DNA of 6,915 nucleotides from Clostridia bacterium (GCA_017547995.1 JAFYNW010000258.1:1-6915), one strand, 5' to 3'; positions 1 to 6,705 are shown, numbered from the stretch's first letter. The notes: generated by a model from the sequence alone, not told the origin. Made by a program: numbers and translations.

Positions 1-429
1 GTTTTCAATTGTAACCTGTGGAGCACTTGCTACAACGTATCCGTTGATAACAGCATCCTTGATAACAATGCTTTCAGAAGTTGTTGCCTCTACGTTTACG
101 TACGTACCATCGAGAAGCTCAAAATATGAACCTGTGCCAACCATAATCTTACTGCTGCTGTTTACACCTTCAACATCTTCATACTCACCTGCAACGTAGC
201 CTGTGATTGTACCATTCTTGATAGTCATCTGCTTACCATTTTCAATATTGAAGTTAATATTCTGATCAAGATGGAGATTATAGCCATTGAGATCAAGTGT
301 AACTGCGCCGCCGCGGTTAGCATATACAGCGAGCTTGCCTGGTTCATACGCAAGAGTGATATTGCTCATAAGCTTTACTGTACCGCTCTTGTTGATAGCC
401 GCTGTGAATTCAGCTTCTGTTCTTACTTC
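1..429 (-). other. Start of right-handed beta-helix (pectate-lyase-like fold), residues 2012-2154, cut by window edge
   Basis: The sequence opens with an E-A-E-F-T-A-A-I-N helix and V-K-L-M-S-N-I-T-L. It then has the characteristic V-T-L-D-L-N-G-Y-N-L and short rung-like strands: M-T-I-K-N-G-T-I-T-G, F-E-L-L-D-G-T-Y, I-V-I-K-D-A-V-I-N-G and Q-V-T-I-E-N. This D-L-N-G-Y plus x-I-x-N-G-x-I rhythm is typical of parallel beta-helix domains of large surface proteins in Clostridia. No pectate lyase catalytic residues can be identified in the visible part, so enzyme versus binding scaffold is open. The domain certainly continues beyond base 1. Confidence 0.75.
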
Positions 430-3400
430 TGTTTCAGCAACAAAGCCTTCGTATGCAACGAATGGAATATTCTTTTTATAAGAGCGTGTTACCTCAACAG
501 TATTGAGGTTTGCGCCGATTGTCCAATCGTACTGATATACGTTGAAAGTACAGCCTTCGTATGGAGCAACGTTGATTGTTTCATTTGGCATTACGTAAAT
601 TCTGCGGTCTGTTGTGCTGGAATCTCCGTAGTATCCGTTATAGCCAGAGATACGGTTGCCATCAGGGTCTACCATTTCGAATACGAACATTCTGCCTGTA
701 TTTGCAGGTACGTTTGTTTCGAACTTGTAAGAGCCGTCAGCCTGACCGATGATGCCCATATCCACACTGCTGCCTTCCTTGATTGTGACAGCATTGTTGA
801 GTCTTGCCCATTCGCCTGTAGGATATCTGCTTTCAACGTAAACGTCCATTGCAGTATTTTCCTTCATTCCGACGATGAACTCGAGAATGCTTAAAACTGT
901 AGAATTTTCTACCTTTGTTGTGAGAGTTTCATAGCTCTTACCAACTGCATATTCATTTGTTGTTGGATGAGCAGACCAGTTAAAGCTGATATCGCCGACA
1001 CCTGCATTGAGCCATGCCTGACCGATTTCTTCGTATTCCGTCTTTGCAGCAGGAGTCATTTTAACGTTTACCATGCCGTCTTCGACAGAAGCGGAAAGGA
1101 TAGCAGAAATGCTGATGTAATCGCCATCTGTGAGAACAACGTCGGATGCGAGTGCAAAGTTCATTTCTTCTGTTGGTGCAGGAATTGCAACGTTCATGCC
1201 ATCATTCCAGCTTGCAAGGAGCTTGAGAGCACCATTACGAGGCTGAAGCTTTGCTGTATGATTCTTGCCGTCGCTGCCGAATACCATTTCGTAGGAGTAA
1301 GGCTGGATATCATATACTGTAACTGCAACAGGAATTGTAGCAAAAACGTCCTGCTTTACGCCACTCTTAATACCTACAAGATTAATTGAATAATTTGCAT
1401 TATATTCTGTGTGTGGTAAGTATTTTGTGATATCAGGAATTACGTTGCCGTTAAGTTCTTCGCTGAAGATTTCAGTTGAATATCCTTTTTCTGTAATAAC
1501 GAGTTTTACAGAATCATATTCTGCCGGCATTTCAAAATTAACCTGAACGTCGCCTGTGCCTTCGATAACCTTGATTTCAACGTCAAGAGAATCGGATGGT
1601 GTGCAAGCCACGAGAGCTGGAGTCTTACCAATCTTGTAAGATGCAGACTTTCCTGTACCATCGACAGAAACATCCTTTATTGCTGCGATTTCATAATAGC
1701 CGTTTTTAATCGCATTTACTGTACTCTGGTTAGCAAAATAGAAAGTATTTTCCTGTCCGCTTCCGTAATTATTGAAATATATGTACTCTGCGGAAACAGG
1801 ATTTTTAGCAGTATCATAGAAGAATGCTCTGTATTCTGTATTGCGTTCAACATTCATCTTGATTGTGCTTGTGTAATAGTTACCTGCTTCAATATGCTTG
1901 AAGGACACTGTTGGATTCTGAATACTGCTGAGCGGAGTAAGCTTGAGAGAAATTTCTTTATCTACAAAGGTTTCAACTTCAGTGCCGCCACATGATGCAA
2001 CAATTTTAACTGCATTGTACGTTACGGTTGCATACGCTTCGCTTCTGAGATAAGGAGTCATAACATCAAGTGACTCATCCGAAACAGAGCCGACGAAAGT
2101 CCAGTCTGTACCGCCATTTTCAGAAAGATACACATCGTAATTGTACTGGTTATAATCATCTTCAGCTATATTCCACATAAGGTAAACACCTTCACAGTTG
2201 CTGAAGTATACACCTGTGACAATTCCGGATTCTTCCTCTTCTGTGCACTTCTTTTCTTCTGTCATACGTACTGTAACAGAAACTGTTTTGCCGTTATTTG
2301 TCACTGTAGCCGCGTCGTGCTCGATGATGGAATAGTAGCCGTTTTCAACGCAATTATCGAGCTTGGAGCTGCTGATAGTTGATACTGCAACGCCGTTTGC
2401 ATCTGCATCCGAGCCAAACTTTGAATATGCATTTGAACCAAGCTCAGTAACAAACTTTACGTCATAATGTGCATTAGCAGGCATGCCTGTAATTTCCATA
2501 TCATACTCGTTTGTTTTCACCTTTGTGAGGCTGATTACTCTGTTGCCCCATTCAAGAGCCGCACCCTGAGTTACAGTGAGAGAAAGAGACATATCTTCCG
2601 CTGTTGTAATAACGTTGCCGTCAACGTCGATTGCAGAGATTTTCACGCCGTTATATACTGCAGCATCTTCAAGGCAGATTCTGAAGAAGTTATTGCCGGC
2701 ATTAGTTTTATTGCCCCATGTTGTGCCGCCGTCAGTTGTAAACTTAACTTCGTATTTTTTTGCATTTGCCACTGCATCCCACTTGAGATATACGCATCCG
2801 TTTTCGCTTTCGAATCTTACATTCTCAATTGTAGCAGATGGCTGCTGTGGCTGCTGAATCTGAACAGCTGTCTTTGCACTCTTGATATTTGTGAAGTCAA
2901 GTGTCCAGACATCATTCTTCTTTTCAGCCGAGAAACTATATTTGTCAATGCTTATTAAAGCATTACCAGCCTGAATTGCAGTTGATTCCGCTTCGCTGAC
3001 ACTTCTTGAAACAGAAAGACCATCGGAAGATACATTGTTGTATTCGCCTATATTGGTATTCATAATAGGCTGTTCAGCCTCTGCATTTTCCCATACTGCA
3101 ATATGCATAAGCATACCAGGTGTAAGAGCATTATCTAATGTAATCTCTACACGGTTTGGGTTGCCATCAGTAGGCATTACAAACACAGGACTAATACCAA
3201 CTGTGATCTGTTCAATATTGATTGAAACGTTTTCAGTATAGACAGCCTTTTCATAGCCTTCAAGAGGAAGGGAAGTAACTTCTGCTCTGTCATAATTGAA
3301 ACGTGAATCAAACTTATCTTCTGTTACATAGAAAGTAGGGTCACCCTCGTTACAAGTGATACCTTCCATACGGCTTGCTTCTGGGTTTGTTGAATCATAG

Positions 3401-6400
3401 AATGTGAATGTGAAGTATTCGATACCAGTCTTATCTTCAGGAAGATCGACGTGCACCTGTACAGAGCCGTGCTTTTCAATATTGTTGATGCCTGTTGCGG
3501 CATTAACCTTTACAAGTTCAACTTCAGGTGTGCACTGAGTCATTTCGATAACCCATTCAAGCTGAAGCACTGCATTGTTATCGCGGAGTTCAGTTGTTGC
3601 GATACCTGTGAAGGAATACTTGCCTTCTGCGATACATTCCGCTGCATTGCTGCTCTGGATATCAAAGTATGCATTGCCTTCTTCATCTGTATATTCGATA
3701 GTGTCGAACTTGCGGTTGCCATTCTTATCAAAAAGTTCAAGCCAGAAAGCAGATTCAGCCTTATAGCCGATTACTTCAACGTGATATGTGCCATCATTGT
3801 TCTTATTGAAGGTTACTGTTGGAGCATTGCCTTCTGCATCCTTTGTATTGATAGCAAAGAACATATCTGCATCTTCGTAAACAGCAAGCTCTGTCTGAGC
3901 AGAGTCACGTGCAATAATCTTGATTCCGCGGTAACCATTTGCAGGAAGGTTGTGGAGAATCATAGTATTATGACCAGCTGTCTTTTCAACAGTATTGTTG
4001 TTTACGTCTGTAATGATTACCTTATAATCGTTTACACCTTCAACTGCATCCCACTTGAGGATAGCAATACCCTTGCTGTCAGTTTCAAAGCGCATCTTGC
4101 TCTGTACTTCTTCCTCAGCAGGTACCTGTGCCTTGGTGATATTCCACCAGAACTTGATTCTTGCGCTTGTATCCTGCATTTCAAGAGTTTCGATACGTGT
4201 GATGGAATATTTGCCGTCTGCAATACAACCTGCGATGTTGGCAACAGGGTGACCTACTGTGAGGTTTGCCTTACCATTGCCATCTGTTTCGCCCATGATT
4301 TCAAATTCACGGTTGTCATTTGCATCAAAAAGCTCAAGCCAGATTACAGAATTTGCCTTGAAGCCGCTTACTGCAACGTTGTAGTTGCCGTTGTCGTCAG
4401 GACCGGAGAATTCTGCCTTTGGTGTTGAATCTGTATTTGTATCAGGCTCTGTATCGATACCGAAGAACATATCTTCATCTTCAAAAGTTTCGATAGCGTT
4501 GCCATTTTCGTCAACTGCGATAACCTTGATACCAACGTAACCGTTTACACGGAGTGTATAAAGGATAAGGCTGTTGCTGTCTGTTGTCACTTCAACAGGG
4601 TCTGTGCCTGCATCACTTTCAGGATGAGGTGTGAAAATTACCTTATATTCTGCTGCACCATCAACTGCATCCCATACGAGGTCAGGAAGACCTGTGTAGC
4701 TGTTTGCAACAAAGTGAAGATTGCCCTGAGAAGGCTGAGGATTTTCAGGTGTTACTGTCTTGATTTCTACAGCCTTGTTTTCAACCGCTTCGTAAATGTT
4801 TGCAGTGATTGTCCACTTGCCATTTACTTCGTCAAGCTGACTTACGTTCCAGCCTCTGAGACCTACGAGTGCAGTTTCAGCATTGATAGCTGCGATTTCA
4901 GCAGCGATAGTGCTTCTGTATACAGACATACCGTCTGCTTCAACGTCAGAATATGCATTCTCGTTGTCGATAGGATATTCTTCATTTTCATTTTCCCATA
5001 CGGCAGTATGCATGAATGCATTCATAGCAGCCTTGTCAAACTCAACTGTAAGTCTGTTTGTGTTGCCATCTGCAGTAACTGCTTCAAAGTATGGTGTAAT
5101 ATTGAGATTTGTTCTTGTGATATTTGTAGATACAGCTTCTGTATAAACTGCTTCCTTGTAGCCTTCCAGAGGCTTGGAAACGATTTCTACTGTGTCGTAC
5201 ATATATCTTGTATCAAACTTATCTCTGTCAACGTAGAAATAAGGATGATCCTTTGAACATGTGATACCTTCCATCTTACTTGCTTCTTCATAAACGGAAT
5301 CATAGAAAGCAAGTGTGAAATAGTCGATGCCTGTCATATCGGAAGGAAGTTCCACACCGATTTTGATAGTCATGCCTGTCTGCTGCATGGATGTGATATC
5401 TGTTACAGCCTGAACAGGAATATCCTCAGCAGGGTCATTGCCTTCTGTGGAGTCGCCACCTGTAGAACCACCACCTGTGGAGTCGCCGCCTGTGGAGCCG
5501 CCACCTGTGGAACCGCCACCTGTAGAGCCACCACCTGTAGAACCACCGCCTGTAGAACCACCGCCTGTAGAGCCGCCTGCGGATGGAACTTCATTTGTTG
5601 TTTCATCAACAACCTTATCATTTACCTTTGCATCTTCAACGCCTTCCTTGACGTTAAGCTCTGCATCTGCAGGTGCATTCTTGATTTCAGCACCGTCGGA
5701 AACGATATTGATTGCAACTTCACCTTCAAAGTCCTTGAATTCGACTTCGCCGTCAGTAGCTGCAACGAGAGTAATATCGCCTTCACCCTTGATAGTGACG
5801 TTATCTGCCACAACAAGAACGATACCGTTACCCTCTACAGTAACTTCTGCGTTGTCTTCGTTGACGTAAGCCGCAATAGACTTGTCAAGAAGACTGATTA
5901 CACTTGCACGGTTGATATCGACGTCAGGTGCCAGAGTACCATCAGAAATACCATCGATAAATCCCTTGTTTACAAGTGCATTGATACTGCCCTGTGCCCA
6001 GTCGGAAATCTCACCAGCATCGTTGAAAGACTTATCCATTGTCTCTTCTTCTTCGATGCCAAGTGCACGGGCATACATTACAAAGAACTGTTCGCGTGTA
6101 AGTGGACCATTCGGATCCATGAGGTTGCCTGCCACACCACTCATGATTCCTGCTTCAACACACATAGCAATCGCATCTGCATACCATGCATCTGCGTTCA
6201 CGTCTGTGTACTTGCTGATGTCAGCCTTATCGCTGAGGCCAAGCAGACGTGCAAACACTGCTGCCGCCGCACCTCTTGTCATCAGCCCGTCAGGATTGAA
6301 GTTTTTACCGTCACCCTCAACAATGCCGTATTCACTCCACTTTTCGATAGCCTCTTCGCCCCAATGACCATCAATGTCACTGTAAGTCGCGAGAGCTGTC

Positions 6401-6462
6401 ACAGGAAAGAGAGAAATAAGCATACACAAGGCGAGAATGCCGGATGTAATCCTCTTTTTCAT
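1..6462 (-). CDS. Giant secreted SLH-domain modular surface protein (3' end outside window)
   Basis: One uninterrupted minus-strand frame of 2154 codons with no stop before the window edge, so the C-terminus is missing. The start is ATG at 6462-6460, chosen because AAAGGAG lies 7 bases upstream and the first 25 residues form a classic signal peptide: MKKR, a hydrophobic core, then cleavage after A-L-A. Order of parts: SLH motifs (26-196), beta-rich stalk (199-290), GGGST repeats (295-339), modules A1 (350-560), B1 (581-671), C1 (681-778), B2 (789-873), C2 (881-976), A2 (983-1197), B3 (1211-1298), C3 (1303-1403), B4 (1414-1510), C4 (1517-1614), unassigned beta-rich sequence (1615-2011) and a beta-helix start (2012 onward). 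SLH triplets are known to bind pyruvylated secondary cell wall polymer, so the protein is expected on the outer wall of a Gram-positive cell. Function beyond anchoring (adhesin, carbohydrate binding or a distal enzyme) is not determinable. It appears to be transcribed alone from its own promoter, downstream of an rRNA operon. Confidence 0.96.
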   Translation of the reverse strand, partial: MKKRITSGILALCMLISLFPVTALATYSDIDGHWGEEAIEKWSEYGIVEGDGKNFNPDGLMTRGAAAAVFARLLGLSDKADISKYTDVNADAWYADAIAMCVEAGIMSGVAGNLMDPNGPLTREQFFVMYARALGIEEEETMDKSFNDAGEISDWAQGSINALVNKGFIDGISDGTLAPDVDINRASVISLLDKSIAAYVNEDNAEVTVEGNGIVLVVADNVTIKGEGDITLVAATDGEVEFKDFEGEVAINIVSDGAEIKNAPADAELNVKEGVEDAKVNDKVVDETTNEVPSAGGSTGGGSTGGGSTGGGSTGGGSTGGGSTGGDSTGGGSTGGDSTEGNDPAEDIPVQAVTDITSMQQTGMTIKIGVELPSDMTGIDYFTLAFYDSVYEEASKMEGITCSKDHPYFYVDRDKFDTRYMYDTVEIVSKPLEGYKEAVYTEAVSTNITRTNLNITPYFEAVTADGNTNRLTVEFDKAAMNAFMHTAVWENENEEYPIDNENAYSDVEADGMSVYRSTIAAEIAAINAETALVGLRGWNVSQLDEVNGKWTITANIYEAVENKAVEIKTVTPENPQPSQGNLHFVANSYTGLPDLVWDAVDGAAEYKVIFTPHPESDAGTDPVEVTTDSNSLILYTLRVNGYVGIKVIAVDENGNAIETFEDEDMFFGIDTEPDTNTDSTPKAEFSGPDDNGNYNVAVSGFKANSVIWLELFDANDNREFEIMGETDGNGKANLTVGHPVANIAGCIADGKYSITRIETLEMQDTSARIKFWWNITKAQVPAEEEVQSKMRFETDSKGIAILKWDAVEGVNDYKVIITDVNNNTVEKTAGHNTMILHNLPANGYRGIKIIARDSAQTELAVYEDADMFFAINTKDAEGNAPTVTFNKNNDGTYHVEVIGYKAESAFWLELFDKNGNRKFDTIEYTDEEGNAYFDIQSSNAAECIAEGKYSFTGIATTELRDNNAVLQLEWVIEMTQCTPEVELVKVNAATGINNIEKHGSVQVHVDLPEDKTGIEYFTFTFYDSTNPEASRMEGITCNEGDPTFYVTEDKFDSRFNYDRAEVTSLPLEGYEKAVYTENVSINIEQITVGISPVFVMPTDGNPNRVEITLDNALTPGMLMHIAVWENAEAEQPIMNTNIGEYNNVSSDGLSVSRSVSEAESTAIQAGNALISIDKYSFSAEKKNDVWTLDFTNIKSAKTAVQIQQPQQPSATIENVRFESENGCVYLKWDAVANAKKYEVKFTTDGGTTWGNKTNAGNNFFRICLEDAAVYNGVKISAIDVDGNVITTAEDMSLSLTVTQGAALEWGNRVISLTKVKTNEYDMEITGMPANAHYDVKFVTELGSNAYSKFGSDADANGVAVSTISSSKLDNCVENGYYSIIEHDAATVTNNGKTVSVTVRMTEEKKCTEEEESGIVTGVYFSNCEGVYLMWNIAEDDYNQYNYDVYLSENGGTDWTFVGSVSDESLDVMTPYLRSEAYATVTYNAVKIVASCGGTEVETFVDKEISLKLTPLSSIQNPTVSFKHIEAGNYYTSTIKMNVERNTEYRAFFYDTAKNPVSAEYIYFNNYGSGQENTFYFANQSTVNAIKNGYYEIAAIKDVSVDGTGKSASYKIGKTPALVACTPSDSLDVEIKVIEGTGDVQVNFEMPAEYDSVKLVITEKGYSTEIFSEELNGNVIPDITKYLPHTEYNANYSINLVGIKSGVKQDVFATIPVAVTVYDIQPYSYEMVFGSDGKNHTAKLQPRNGALKLLASWNDGMNVAIPAPTEEMNFALASDVVLTDGDYISISAILSASVEDGMVNVKMTPAAKTEYEEIGQAWLNAGVGDISFNWSAHPTTNEYAVGKSYETLTTKVENSTVLSILEFIVGMKENTAMDVYVESRYPTGEWARLNNAVTIKEGSSVDMGIIGQADGSYKFETNVPANTGRMFVFEMVDPDGNRISGYNGYYGDSSTTDRRIYVMPNETINVAPYEGCTFNVYQYDWTIGANLNTVEVTRSYKKNIPFVAYEGFVAETEVRTEAEFTAAINKSGTVKLMSNITLAYEPGKLAVYANRGGAVTLDLNGYNLHLDQNINFNIENGKQMTIKNGTITGYVAGEYEDVEGVNSSSKIMVGTGSYFELLDGTYVNVEATTSESIVIKDAVINGYVVASAPQVTIEN
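430..1617 (-). other. Unassigned beta-rich region, residues 1616-2011
   Basis: About 395 residues between the last C module and the beta-helix. The first part (about 1620-1800) begins with A-C-T-P-S, like the Q-C-T-P-E that opens A2, and has V-Q-V-N-F-E-M-P-A where A2 has V-Q-V-H-V-D-L-P-E, so it may be a decayed third A module. The rest (1800-2011) has alternating strands, an E-M-V-D-P-D-G-N-R segment (about 1929-1937) and several Y/G-rich turns, with a single cysteine at 1971. I recognise no catalytic motif or named family here. Confidence 0.45.
1618..3516 (-). repeat. Super-repeat copy 2: modules A2-B3-C3-B4-C4, residues 983-1615
   Basis: Second copy of the block, in the same order. A2 (983-1197; 2872-3516) matches A1 almost without gaps at an offset of 635-636 residues, sharing T-G-I-x-Y-F-T, F-Y-D-S, E-G-I-T-C, P-L-E-G-Y, A-V-Y-T-E and A-V-W-E-N. 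B3 (1211-1298; 2569-2832) keeps L-K-W-D-A-V and G-V-K-I-S-A-I-D. B4 (1414-1510; 1933-2223) is more diverged, with L-M-W-N-I and Y-D-V-Y-L. C3 (1303-1403; 2254-2556) keeps C-V-E-N-G-Y-Y-S-I, and C4 (1517-1614; 1621-1914) has A-I-K-N-G-Y-Y-E-I without the cysteine. Copy 2's B and C modules have drifted from each other much more than B1/B2 and C1/C2. Confidence 0.82.
3535..5415 (-). repeat. Super-repeat copy 1: modules A1-B1-C1-B2-C2, residues 350-976
   Basis: First copy of an approximately 630-residue block. A1 (350-560; 4783-5415) carries L-P-S-D-M-T-G-I-D-Y-F-T, E-G-I-T-C, D-K-F-D-T-R, P-L-E-G-Y and M-H-T-A-V-W-E-N. B1 (581-671; 4450-4722) and B2 (789-873; 3844-4098) are fibronectin type III-like: an L-x-W-D-A-V strand, then Y-K-V-I, and late G-I-K-x-I-A plus E-D-x-D-M-F-F. 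C1 (681-778; 4129-4422) and C2 (881-976; 3535-3822) share W-L-E-L-F-D, N-R-x-F and C-I-A-x-G-K-Y-S. A and C are not families I recognise. Likely role: beta-sandwich modules that extend the protein or bind glycans; only the FN3 assignment of B rests on a known family. Confidence 0.85.
5446..5580 (-). repeat. Nine-copy 15-base tandem repeat encoding a Gly/Ser/Thr linker
   Basis: Nine contiguous 15-base units with no spacer encode, in protein order, one A-G-G-S-T, five G-G-G-S-T, one G-G-D-S-T, one G-G-G-S-T and one G-G-D-S-T (residues 295-339). Units differ mostly at synonymous third positions (GGC/GGT, TCT/TCC) and by G-to-D changes in two copies. Since the unit is a multiple of three, gain or loss of copies keeps the frame. 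It separates the wall-anchoring part from the outer modules and is expected to be a flexible hinge. Confidence 0.97.
5593..5868 (-). other. Beta-rich acidic stalk, residues 199-290
   Basis: This stretch between the SLH triplet and the glycine linker is made of short alternating hydrophobic strands (V-T-V, I-V-L-V-V, V-T-I-K-G, I-T-L-V-A, V-E-F, V-A-I-N-I-V, L-N-V) separated by D/E/N/G turns. The pattern resembles stacked short strands as in a small beta-solenoid or spacer. It is clearly acidic and has no cysteine. Similar strand-rich spacers commonly follow SLH triplets in Clostridia surface proteins, from general knowledge. I infer a rigid spacer; no ligand-binding motif is visible. Confidence 0.5.
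5875..6387 (-). other. Three S-layer homology (SLH) motifs, residues 26-196
   Basis: SLH1 (26-74) has Y-S-D-I-D-G-H-W, then G-I-V-E-G and F-N-P-D-G, and ends in a T-R-G-A-A-A version of the TRAE signature. SLH2 (85-134) has Y-T-D-V, W-Y-A-D-A-I, A-G-I-M-S-G, P-N-G-P and L-T-R-E-Q. SLH3 (146-196) has F-N-D-A, W-A-Q-G-S-I, K-G-F-I-D-G, L-A-P-D and I-N-R-A-S. Three consecutive SLH motifs form the known trimeric pseudo-repeat that binds secondary cell wall polymer, so this is the wall anchor. The arginine of the TRAE signature is kept in all three, but its neighbours deviate in each: G-A, E-Q and N-R-A-S in place of T-R-A-E. Placement at the N-terminus means the rest of the protein projects outward. 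Confidence 0.95.
6388..6462 (-). other. Sec signal peptide, residues 1-25
   Basis: Residues 1-4 are M-K-K-R, a positively charged n-region. They are followed by a hydrophobic stretch (I-L-A-L-C-M-L-I-S-L-F) and a small-residue A-L-A at 23-25, which fits signal peptidase I cleavage just before T26. The first SLH motif (Y-S-D-I-D) begins directly after the predicted cut, the usual layout for SLH proteins with an N-terminal anchor. C13 lies inside the core and is not in a lipobox position, so this is not a lipoprotein signal. Confidence 0.92.
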
Positions 6463-6469
6463 ACCATCA

Positions 6470-6476
6470 CTCCTTT
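6470..6476 (-). promoter_or_regulatory. Ribosome-binding site AAAGGAG
   Basis: AAAGGAG sits 7 bases upstream of the ATG at 6462. It decides the start, because an out-of-frame ATG at 6467-6465 overlaps the spacer and lies too close to the site. Confidence 0.93.
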
Positions 6477-6543
6477 ATTTAATATTATAAAAAGACTACA
6501 CTATTTATTGTATAATGCAAGAAAAATGAAGAATAAATATTCC

Positions 6544-6571
6544 ATTTTATGTATATTATAGCATTTATCAA
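6544..6571 (-). promoter_or_regulatory. Candidate sigma-A promoter for the surface-protein gene
   Basis: On the minus strand TTGATA (6571-6566) is separated by 16 bases from TAAAAT (6549-6544); each matches the consensus hexamer at five of six positions. An overlapping alternative is an extended -10, TGC-TATAAT (6563-6555), with no good -35 element. Either gives a leader of roughly 75 to 85 bases before the start codon, AT-rich and without a convincing hairpin or riboswitch. The surrounding AT-rich stretch (6470-6600) contrasts with the GC-rich repeats upstream, as expected for a promoter. Confidence 0.6.
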
Positions 6572-6640
6572 TAAGCATGGAAGTTTGATATTAATATACC
6601 CCAATTCTGTACAAAACGACATACCCAGCGATCCATCATA

Positions 6641-6674
6641 ATGTAAGAGATGGCCTCTGCGCCCTCCCGAAAAT
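6641..6674. repeat. Diverged second copy of the intergenic repeat
   Basis: It begins ATGTA, has GCCTC and GCG in the middle, and ends CCCG-AAAAT, lining up along its length with the copy at 6706-6740 in the same orientation. Its central hairpin is decayed: only GGC/GCC (6652-6654 with 6661-6663) plus flanking pairs remain. Confidence 0.45.
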
Positions 6675-6675
6675 G

Positions 6676-6698
6676 AAAAAGACACCGTAAAGGTGTCC
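6676..6698 (-). terminator. Second terminator-like hairpin between rRNA and surface-protein gene
   Basis: GACACC (6697-6692), loop TTTAC, GGTGTC (6686-6681), then five T (6680-6676) on the minus strand. The stem is short, six base pairs, but the T-run follows directly. It points the same way as the rRNA terminator, so it could act as a back-up stop that shields the gene from rRNA read-through. No gene lies between the two terminators. Confidence 0.6.
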
Positions 6699-6705
6699 GG
6701 ATACA

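Noticed and set aside
3451..4428. Long plus-strand open frame (325 codons) opposite modules B1 to A2
   Set aside because: It is cysteine- and isoleucine-rich low-quality translation with no motif or ribosome-binding site, lying wholly antisense to the clearly real gene. The same holds for the plus-strand frames at 271-894, 967-1389, 2467-2958, 4624-5256 and 5882-6367.
5446..5580. CRISPR-like array
   Set aside because: The units are contiguous 15-mers with no spacers and encode a Gly/Ser/Thr linker in frame.
5438..5869. Plus-strand frame with a proline-rich P-P-V-E repeat
   Set aside because: It is the antisense reading of the GGGST tandem repeat; the repeat makes any frame look ordered. It has no independent start signal.
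6463..6543. Riboswitch or structured leader
   Set aside because: The leader is short and AT-rich; the only pairing seen is a 7-base ATTTATT/AATAAAT match with a long loop, too weak to call.
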